A stretch of DNA of 21,238 bases, taken from NCBI GenBank assembly GCA_050747825.1, contig JBOGJG010000340.1:1-21238 (forward strand), written 5' to 3'. The notes beneath the pieces were generated by a model that was given only the letters and a program-made list of their open reading frames with translations, was not told the DNA's origin and searched no databases. Shown piece after piece: positions 15,452 to 21,238 of the stretch. This DNA comes from JBOGJG01 sp050747825. Lineage in GTDB: Bacteria > Acidobacteriota > UBA6911 > RPQK01 > JBOGJG01. The first letter of the stretch is position 1, and each line of letters starts with the position of its first letter. The position numbers were made by a program, and so were the translations under genes.

Positions 15452-15479
15452 TATATACAACGCTTAAAGGATGCGTCAA
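15452..15479 (-). promoter_or_regulatory. Candidate promoter of the EboD-like gene
   Basis: On the minus strand TTGACG (15479-15474) and TATATA (15457-15452) are separated by 16 bases. Overlapping alternatives TATAGT and TAGTAT lie slightly downstream. It begins in the TGA stop of the M28 gene and lies 17 bases or fewer before ATG 15434, where no Shine-Dalgarno is visible. It would let the cyclase and the small ORF be expressed separately from the upstream operon. Confidence 0.45.
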
Positions 15480-17122
15480 TCAGAGGATCGTTTCACGATG
15501 GCGCCCGTACGCTCCAGGTAAGTCTGCAAGACCCTCCCGACCCTTTCCAGGCTCTCAGCGCTGACCTTGTCCAGAGTATCCGCCGTGGTATGCCAGAAGG
15601 GGTAGTCCAGATCGATGATATCGACCGAAGGGATCCCCCTTCGGATGAACGGCACGTGATCGTCCAGAATCGAGCTGCCCGGTACTTGCGGAAATTGCTC
15701 CTGATAGCCCAGTTCGGCAGCGATATCCCAAATATCCTGGGCGACCTCCGGCGCCGATTGAAGGGAACGTTGTTCAAAGGGAAAGCGCTGGTCTGAGTCA
15801 CCCACCATATCCACCAGGATCATCAGATCCACAGGACTTTCCTCCAGATCCAGCGACTGCGCATAGAGCGTTGAACCGATGATCCATCCGTTGTCCTCAA
15901 TGCCGGCAGTCTGGCTCCAGGGCGGAATCTGGCCGTTATCTTCGGCGTCGAAGAACAGGAGTCTGATCTCTTTCTGGGGACGGTAGTGCCGGCTGATGAC
16001 CCGGGCCAGTTCGAGCAGCACACCGACTCCGCTGCCTCCATCGTTGGCCCCGATCACTGCCTCGTCTCTTCGAGCAGGGTCAGGGTCCCGGTCAGCCTGA
16101 ATCCGGCTATCGTAGTGGGCAGCCAGGATGATGGCCGGGCCGCTGCCCAGACTGGCCACGATGTTTCGGACCGGCACGAACAGCGTGCCGAACTCCAGTG
16201 TGTGTAAATCGGTTTGAGCGGCCCAGCCAAGTTGCCGCAGGCTCTCTTGAATCAGATCTCCGGCGCGGGCGAGTTCGGCGCTCCCGGTTGGGCGGGCTCC
16301 CTGTTCGACCTGCCGGGCAACTTCCGCCAAAGCGCGCTCGCCGCTAAACAGTTCGGGTCCCCGGGGCGTTTCGACCTGCGGATCAAGACGGCTGCCGAGC
16401 ACAGCCAGGGCGCCACCGGCGTGCTGCCTCACCGTCATGGCCGAAAAGCAGGAGTCGGCTGAAAGGAGGAGGCTTCCCACCAGCGGAGCGTCCAGGCCGG
16501 CAAATATTTCCTCCAGAAACTGCGCGCTCTGCTCTCCTGCCCCAAGCTCAATGCTCTCCGCAAAGCGCGACAATCCTGTCGAGTCCAAAACCTGCAGGCT
16601 GATGCTGGCGGGCTCGGCCTCCAGATTGACAACTGCTACTGCCGAACGCTCATCGGGAGCGTTCTCGATCACGGCCCGAAATTTTAGTCCCACCGGTTGA
16701 GCTGGAATGGTCACCTGGCTGCCTGCAAAGGAGAAAATCACGCTCCCCTGGAACTGATCGGAAGTGCTCTCTGAAACAACCAGCGCATAGCCAGCCGTGA
16801 GATCACCGGCATCGCTGGTTTCAATGAAGAAGACTCCTCCTGGAGCCATGGAAAAATCGAGAACACCGGCTGCATTGGCCCCCCCGATCGGTAGGGGTTT
16901 TCCTTGAGGAGTTCTAAAATGCAAGCTTCCCTTGACCTGCTGATCGCCAACGTTATGCAGGAAGAGTTCAAAACGAATGCCCCCTCCGGTGGCTAAATGA
17001 GGAAATACCTGCTGGATCTCGCCGGCGGGCGAAAGAGCCGCCAGCCATGTGAAGGCCGGCAGGAAAAGCATGATAGACAGTACGTTGGGCCAACGAATCA
17101 CACGAATCACACGAATGATCAA
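15476..17122 (-). CDS. Secreted M28-family protein, glutaminyl-cyclase-like
   Basis: The 548-residue protein has an N-terminal signal segment (LSIMLFLPAFTWLAALSPAG). About 200 residues of beta-rich sequence follow (FPHLATGGGIRFELFLHNVG to SAMTVRQ), resembling secreted proteins of Solibacter-type Acidobacteria. From about 255 comes an M28 domain with all five metal/catalytic positions: His336 in AAHYDS, Asp361 in GANDGGSG, Glu394-Asp395 in FFDAEDNG, Asp438 in LVDMVGD and His511 in FWHTTADT. DDHVPFIRRGIP (487-498) and Trp510-His511 are closer to glutaminyl-peptide cyclotransferases than to leucyl aminopeptidases. So it is either an N-terminal pyroglutamate-forming enzyme or an aminopeptidase, probably periplasmic. 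The start could be TTG 17122, which overlaps the barrel gene's TGA, or a later GTG or ATG. The first codons lie in a short repeat. Confidence 0.88.
   Translation of the reverse strand: MIIRVIRVIRWPNVLSIMLFLPAFTWLAALSPAGEIQQVFPHLATGGGIRFELFLHNVGDQQVKGSLHFRTPQGKPLPIGGANAAGVLDFSMAPGGVFFIETSDAGDLTAGYALVVSESTSDQFQGSVIFSFAGSQVTIPAQPVGLKFRAVIENAPDERSAVAVVNLEAEPASISLQVLDSTGLSRFAESIELGAGEQSAQFLEEIFAGLDAPLVGSLLLSADSCFSAMTVRQHAGGALAVLGSRLDPQVETPRGPELFSGERALAEVARQVEQGARPTGSAELARAGDLIQESLRQLGWAAQTDLHTLEFGTLFVPVRNIVASLGSGPAIILAAHYDSRIQADRDPDPARRDEAVIGANDGGSGVGVLLELARVISRHYRPQKEIRLLFFDAEDNGQIPPWSQTAGIEDNGWIIGSTLYAQSLDLEESPVDLMILVDMVGDSDQRFPFEQRSLQSAPEVAQDIWDIAAELGYQEQFPQVPGSSILDDHVPFIRRGIPSVDIIDLDYPFWHTTADTLDKVSAESLERVGRVLQTYLERTGAIVKRSSD
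17090..17120. repeat. 9-base tandem repeat at the start of the M28 gene, sharing a 17-mer with 20332-20348
   Basis: The plus strand has CGAATCACA twice (17094-17111) followed by CGAATGATC. On the coding strand this gives IRVIRVIRW at the extreme N-terminus of the M28 protein. The 17-mer TTCGTGTGATTCGTTGG (minus strand, 17106-17090) recurs exactly at the start of the barrel gene. Confidence 0.85.
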
Positions 17123-20100
17123 AAAGAATACTTCAGCGCGATCTCGATTTCACGGGCGCGTTGGGCGCCAAAGATCTTTCCAAAGTTCGAGGTGCCGAAA
17201 GTGGGGTCCGGCTCTTCAAAATTGACCTGGTTAAAAGCATTGAAGAACTCAAAGCGCATTTCCAGGCGATGTCCATTCAAAAACAGGAGGTTTTTGACCA
17301 GACTAAGGTCCCAGTTTCGGTAGCCCGGCGACCAGAGAATATTCCGCCCCGCATCCCCGAACGAATACTGCGCTGGAGAAACAAAGTCCTCGGTTCGAAA
17401 CCAGCGGTCGATGGTGCGCTCTGACGGCTCGATCCAGCCCGAACCGAGGCGATCGGGACGGTCTCCGGAAACCCCATCATTGTTGGGATCACCGGGCAGT
17501 TCGGGGCTAAAGAGCCGTCCATCTTCCAATCGGGTAATGCCCGAGAGTCGCCAGTTTCCCAGCAGGTGCTGGAGCCAGCGCGGGAAGTTCCCGCCCATCC
17601 GGTGCTCAGGTCCAATCGGCAAGTGAAAAATGTATTGAAGGAACAGCGAGCGAACTGGCTGGCCGGCCGGCGCTCGCTCGGCTCTCAGGTTCCGCGGATT
17701 TGCCGGCTCTTCGAAATCATCACTGAAACGTCGCCCCCATTCGAAACCGAAAAGGCCCGAAATCCCGTCAGCCAGCCTCCGTTCCGCCGAGACGCTCATT
17801 TCGTGGTTAGAAAACGAACCGCTCCCCGTCAGAATAGCGAACTGTCCGAAATTCGAATTGGGCCTTCGAGCCTGAATCGAGCCGGGACCGGGCACAGGCA
17901 CGTTGGCCGGCAGAACCCGCTCCAGGTTCGTCCCTTTATCCCCCTCGTACTCGACTGCAATTTCCCAGTTTTCAGAGAGCGCGTTGTCGATCTGGAACTC
18001 CCAGTGCTGGAAGTAGGCCGTTCGCAGGCCAGGCTCAATTCCCCGCACCGCCAGTTCCGCCGGCACTGCAGCCTCAAAAGGAAAGGCAAGATTCAGGCCG
18101 GGTCCCTGCACCGAGGCCTGCGCGATCTCGGTGTAGAAGAAAGGAAAGTTTCGCATCATGTATCTCGGGTAGGCCCAGGACTCCAGCGGTTCATAAAAGA
18201 CCTGGTACGAGGCTCGCAAAACCAGCCAGTTGCTGGAAAAAGGACGGTAGGCGACTCCCAGACGCGGAGCCCAGTTGTTTCGATCGGGCCTTACCATCCC
18301 GTTTAGATCCCCGTAAATCAGCCTGCCCTCTTCGGGCGGCTCAAAGACGAGGGGCGAAAACAGCGAGACGTCTTCGTGAATGGACTGATACGGACCAAAA
18401 TAGTTGTACGACAAACCCAGTGACAGGTTGAAACGCGGGCTGATTTTCCATTCATCGCGAAACTGGACTTCAAACGACTTGCTTCGCAGGTCCGCCCGCG
18501 AGGAACCGATGGCACGGCTGGCTGAATCGGGAAGTCCCAGCAGGAAGTCAGCAAAGGCATCTCCGGTGTAGGCTCCGCTGAAGCGAAAGCTGCCCCGTTT
18601 AAGGGCTGGTGAGCGGTCATTGTTTAATTGGTCTACATTAACCTGGCCAGTGAATTGCAGCGTGTGATTGCCACGCACGTAAGTGATGCCTGCGTCGAAG
18701 CGATAGGAATTGGAAACATCTCCAGATGGGGTTCCCGAATCGCCAAACGAGCGGTACCCGGCCAACTCAAACTCAGGGTAACCCTCCTCCTGCTGGTCGG
18801 CGGCCTCGACTCCAGAAATCCCCAGAGAGTCGAGCAGGCCCCCGGGCCGGTCTCCGCGTGGTATCTCGAATTCGTCCTCTCGTTCGAAATCTACTTCCAT
18901 AGTGGCTACCAGGTTGCTGCTGATTGTTCCTGCGTAGCCTATCCTGATCTCCTGGTCCAGATCGTTGCTCTCGGTCCCAAAAGTCGGCACAGGATGAACT
19001 TCGAGTTCATCCCGGCGCCTGAAGTCGCCGTCTACGGAAAATCGATTCCTTTCGTCCAGCTCGAAGTTCACTCGAACTGAAAACGTGTCGCGGTTCTCAA
19101 CAAAAGGCTGGTTATTGACGAAATTTCTGGAGGGGTCCGGTCGGTTGGGGTCGGGAAGCAGGGAAAGCAGGCGTCTAGAAACGGGATGAATCCGGTCCTC
19201 AGGCAAGTGGTTGCCCGCAAAAGCTTCGCCTGTATGAGGATCTCGAAGCTGAATCTGAAAATCACCGGAAAGCAGTTCGCTGAAGTCTCCGCGCTTCATG
19301 GAAGGCGTGGGAACATGAGAAAGAAGGGTTGATCCCTGAATGATGCGCAGCGCGTCGTAAGAGCTGAAGACGTTCAGACGAGGTCCAAGAACGAATCCAA
19401 ATGTGAAGCCGAATTGATTCCGCTTATACTCGGGCAGAGCCCTTCCCACGTGATCAAAGAAATTTCTGGCATCCAGATTATCGTTGCGGTGAAACTCGTA
19501 GATCGAGCCGTGAAAGAGGCCTCGCCTTTGGGCCGGGAATTTGTTGACCAGTTCCGCCAATTCCTGAGTAGACGCATGGGCGGCCCGCCTGAACTCCGCG
19601 ACACCGATCTGGTAATCCTTGATCTCCTGCAGCGAGTTCCTTTCTTCCGGTAATTGCTTTTGCGTCATGATCTCTTCCACTCCACCACTCGAAGGAAATG
19701 TCACCCGCAGACCCGGAACCCGTCCGGGAAGCTCCAGTTCAAAAGCCAGGGATTCATCCTCGCTCGAGATCACGGGAATGCCGTTGACCCTGCTGGGGAA
19801 AACGAACTTGGCGCCTACGGCGTCCTCAATGGCCGGGTAGTAGGCAGCGATTTCCAGTTGCGGAAACCTTTCGGTGGACAGATAGGCCAGCCTCTTCATC
19901 GTGTCGCTGGTTTGCGCCTGGAGGCTGTTGCGGACGCGCTGCTCGAGACGCCGATCGTTGGATCGGAAGGACACGGCGATCACGATCCAGTCTTCCATGT
20001 CCAACCCGAGACTTTCCTGAAACAGAGCATCCACTTCCCTTCTTTTTTGGCGGCTCAAGCTGTCATAGTCGTTTAGAATCTGACCGACACGGGCGTAAGC

Positions 20101-20370
20101 CTGACGGACCGGACGGGCCGAGAGAAAGCGGACAAAGTAGCGACTGTAGATCTCCTTCTCCCCATCTACGCCACTGCCGATTTCCGCTATGACTTCCGTG
20201 TCGGTCTGGTGTCGCGCCCAGGCGGAGTCGTTCAGGATCTCGAGGGCCTGCTCCAGAGTCCAGTTTCGGAAGTCATCGGTATCGCTGCCGTGGGCGAAGA
20301 CAAGAGTACAAAGCAAAAGCGGTAGGCATGACCAACGAATCACACGAAAAACACGAGTGAAAAACTCCAT
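17119..20370 (-). CDS. Chimeric secreted domain plus TonB-receptor-type outer-membrane barrel
   Basis: This 1083-residue protein has a signal peptide (to about residue 27), then a domain of about 200 residues opening NWTLEQALEILNDSAWARHQ, with YFVRFLSARPVRQAYARVGQ and KFVFPSRVNGIPVISSEDES. I associate this pattern with stand-alone secreted proteins of Acidobacteria. From about residue 245 it turns into an Oar-type receptor, but only the last plug segment is recognisable and degraded (IKDYQIGVAEFRRAAHAS). A full barrel follows (FHGSIYEFHRNDNLDARNFF, RNQFGFTFG, SHVPTPSMKRGDFSELL, NHLPEDRIHPVSRRLLSLLP). It ends LKYSF, a normal barrel-assembly signal. No carboxypeptidase-regulatory domain or TonB box is seen. 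The ATG is directly after the upstream stop (TAGATG). The function is unknown, perhaps an export channel or secretion scaffold. Confidence 0.87.
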   Translation of the reverse strand: MEFFTRVFRVIRWSCLPLLLCTLVFAHGSDTDDFRNWTLEQALEILNDSAWARHQTDTEVIAEIGSGVDGEKEIYSRYFVRFLSARPVRQAYARVGQILNDYDSLSRQKRREVDALFQESLGLDMEDWIVIAVSFRSNDRRLEQRVRNSLQAQTSDTMKRLAYLSTERFPQLEIAAYYPAIEDAVGAKFVFPSRVNGIPVISSEDESLAFELELPGRVPGLRVTFPSSGGVEEIMTQKQLPEERNSLQEIKDYQIGVAEFRRAAHASTQELAELVNKFPAQRRGLFHGSIYEFHRNDNLDARNFFDHVGRALPEYKRNQFGFTFGFVLGPRLNVFSSYDALRIIQGSTLLSHVPTPSMKRGDFSELLSGDFQIQLRDPHTGEAFAGNHLPEDRIHPVSRRLLSLLPDPNRPDPSRNFVNNQPFVENRDTFSVRVNFELDERNRFSVDGDFRRRDELEVHPVPTFGTESNDLDQEIRIGYAGTISSNLVATMEVDFEREDEFEIPRGDRPGGLLDSLGISGVEAADQQEEGYPEFELAGYRSFGDSGTPSGDVSNSYRFDAGITYVRGNHTLQFTGQVNVDQLNNDRSPALKRGSFRFSGAYTGDAFADFLLGLPDSASRAIGSSRADLRSKSFEVQFRDEWKISPRFNLSLGLSYNYFGPYQSIHEDVSLFSPLVFEPPEEGRLIYGDLNGMVRPDRNNWAPRLGVAYRPFSSNWLVLRASYQVFYEPLESWAYPRYMMRNFPFFYTEIAQASVQGPGLNLAFPFEAAVPAELAVRGIEPGLRTAYFQHWEFQIDNALSENWEIAVEYEGDKGTNLERVLPANVPVPGPGSIQARRPNSNFGQFAILTGSGSFSNHEMSVSAERRLADGISGLFGFEWGRRFSDDFEEPANPRNLRAERAPAGQPVRSLFLQYIFHLPIGPEHRMGGNFPRWLQHLLGNWRLSGITRLEDGRLFSPELPGDPNNDGVSGDRPDRLGSGWIEPSERTIDRWFRTEDFVSPAQYSFGDAGRNILWSPGYRNWDLSLVKNLLFLNGHRLEMRFEFFNAFNQVNFEEPDPTFGTSNFGKIFGAQRAREIEIALKYSF
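20332..20348. repeat. Second copy of the 17-mer at the start of the barrel gene
   Basis: The minus strand TTCGTGTGATTCGTTGG is identical to 17106-17090 and is translated in the same frame (FRVIRW here, IRVIRW in the M28 gene). It lies seven codons after the ATG at 20370. The flanking ACTCGTGTT is a degenerate further unit. Confidence 0.85.
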
Positions 20371-20913
20371 CTATCTCAGCTTTTCGGCCGTGACTTCCAC
20401 CTGGTAGCGGCGAATGCCTTCAGGGTCGTCAAATTCGCCGATGATCGTCGCTGCTCCTGGCACCAGCGTTGCCTCCATTCCGCACTGCATCTCGCGCAGG
20501 ACAGGAGGTTCCGCCCGGGCGGCCTGGAGTGTCTGTCCGGAAGGGACAATCTCGGTGTACTGCATCTCAAAATCCATAAAAATCAGGCCACGGTTCTCCT
20601 CGTATTTAAGGTCGCATTTCACGCCCGCTTCGACGTAGTCGTCATCGTCAAAACCTTCCTCGTTTTGGGCAACAATCGGAACCTTGGTCAGAACTCGGCT
20701 CTTGCCGGTATCGCCCTCTTCCAGAATAAAGATATAGGTTAGCGTCTGAGTTCTCTGCTCTCCTTCGAGGACGTGAAGAGCAACGACAATGCGGTAGAGA
20801 GGCTCGCTGTCGGTATCGGCCTGCTGCCGGCTTTTTCCCCGGATCACCGACAGGTCCGCGAAGAGCAAGCCAGCCGCCGTTAGAATCAGGAGTTGGAGGC
20901 AAAAATTTCTCAT
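20371..20913 (-). CDS. Small secreted beta-rich protein, unknown function
   Basis: The 180-residue product has an N-terminal membrane or signal segment (FCLQLLILTAAGLLFADLSV). Alternating beta-like sequence follows: YRIVVALHVLEGEQRTQTLTY, SRVLTKVPIVAQ, DDYVEAGVKCDLKYEENRGL, PVLREMQCGMEATLVPGAATIIGEFDDPEGIRRYQVEVTAEKL in two stretches. Similar small exported proteins occur in Acidobacteria, and the end loosely resembles the beta fold near secretin cores, but I cannot assign a family. It has two internal cysteines (Cys99 and the Cys before GMEATL). A GGAGGAAGAG precedes the ATG by about 10 bases. The ATG overlaps the preceding stop as TAATG, and its own stop touches the barrel gene's ATG (TAGATG), so it probably works with the barrel protein in the envelope. 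Confidence 0.75.
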   Translation of the reverse strand: MRNFCLQLLILTAAGLLFADLSVIRGKSRQQADTDSEPLYRIVVALHVLEGEQRTQTLTYIFILEEGDTGKSRVLTKVPIVAQNEEGFDDDDYVEAGVKCDLKYEENRGLIFMDFEMQYTEIVPSGQTLQAARAEPPVLREMQCGMEATLVPGAATIIGEFDDPEGIRRYQVEVTAEKLR

Positions 20914-21238
20914 TATCTTCTCTCTTCCTCCGGAGCATTTTCGGCAGCTTCTTCAAATCCCTGGGAGAGGGGAGAAACCGACAACTCAGACATCACGACT
21001 TGATCGTCGGCCAGCAAGGAGGGCCCTTCGTCCGCTGTTTCCTCTTCTGAAGTGTCCTGCTCCTCCTGCTGCGATTGCTCAGGCGCGGTTGCCGGCTCAG
21101 GCCGGGGAAGTCGAGGGGCCGCCGCCTTCGCTGCCGGCAACAAGATCGGAGGCTCTGGGCTGGCCACTTGAGTGGGGGCCACCTGAGTGTCGGTTTCCAT
21201 CAATGGCAAATCGGGGACCGCTCTCTTACGGTCGCGGC
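20913..21238 (-). CDS. C-terminus of a Pro/Glu-rich protein running off the window
   Basis: The minus frame is open to the right edge, so this is a 3' fragment (about 108 codons visible). The visible part starts RDRKRAVPDLPLMETD, then a Pro/Ala-rich stretch (PEPPILLPAAKAAAPRLP), then a Gln/Glu/Asp-rich acidic run (EQSQQEEQDTSEEETADEG), ending ENAPEEERR. This is disordered linker or tail composition. The folded part lies outside the window. A membrane-anchored anti-sigma-like or envelope protein is possible, but nothing here proves it. TTG 21209 is an internal codon, not a likely start. The stop overlaps the next gene's ATG (TAATG). Confidence 0.65.
   Translation of the reverse strand, partial: RDRKRAVPDLPLMETDTQVAPTQVASPEPPILLPAAKAAAPRLPRPEPATAPEQSQQEEQDTSEEETADEGPSLLADDQVVMSELSVSPLSQGFEEAAENAPEEERR

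Noticed and set aside
17119..20370. N-terminal domain of the chimeric barrel as a GWxTD domain
   Set aside because: I see no GWxTD motif. Only the general acidobacterial secreted-domain pattern is supported.
1..21238. CRISPR array or defence island
   Set aside because: No regularly spaced repeats are present. The Uma2 protein alone and a dead RT fragment do not make a defence locus.

Overview
The window looks like chromosomal DNA from an uncultured Acidobacteriota-type bacterium. The main reasons are an Oar-like TonB receptor with an N-terminal carboxypeptidase-regulatory domain, a secreted N-terminal domain of a kind I associate with Acidobacteria (W-T-x-E-x-A ... I-L-x-x-S-x-W), an M28 peptidase whose N-terminal beta region resembles Solibacter-type secreted proteins, and a very large PVC-style dehydrogenase/HEAT/cytochrome c protein. 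Taxonomy is inferred from protein style only. No rRNA, tRNA or CRISPR was seen.

Left part (about 300-5330) reads as a sugar-acid scavenging module. It holds a DHDPS/N-acetylneuraminate-lyase family aldolase (-), a divergent IclR regulator (+), an SSS sodium/solute symporter (-) and a secreted BNR-repeat sialidase-like protein (+). A frameshifted C-terminal remnant of a second aldolase of the same superfamily follows (-). Sialic acid or a related keto-acid sugar is a reasonable guess for the substrate but is not proven.

Middle part (5461-14072): a 60-bp imperfect palindrome sits just before the 1027-residue dehydrogenase/HEAT/haem protein. A decayed group II intron reverse transcriptase fragment begins within a few bases of that gene's stop. 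Next come a TMEM220-family membrane protein and a BASS-family transporter that overlap tail to tail, an Oar-like TonB receptor, a small fibronectin-III protein and a Uma2-family nuclease-fold protein.

Right part (14129-21238, all minus strand) is a compact apparent operon entering from beyond the window. In order it holds the C-terminus of a Pro/Glu-rich protein, a secreted beta-rich protein, a 1083-residue chimera of an acidobacterial secreted domain with a TonB-receptor-type barrel lacking most of its plug, a glutaminyl-cyclase-like M28 protein, an EboD-like sugar-phosphate cyclase, and a 38-codon ORF with the best Shine-Dalgarno in the window. Junctions are TAATG, TAGATG and TTGA overlaps or abutments, so the first four are almost certainly co-transcribed. 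The cyclase also has a plausible promoter of its own. This operon is the best candidate here for an undescribed envelope system.

Several genes (sialidase-like, dehydrogenase, BASS, EboD-like) show a -10-like hexamer only about 9-17 bases before the start codon and no convincing Shine-Dalgarno, which suggests leaderless or near-leaderless transcripts.
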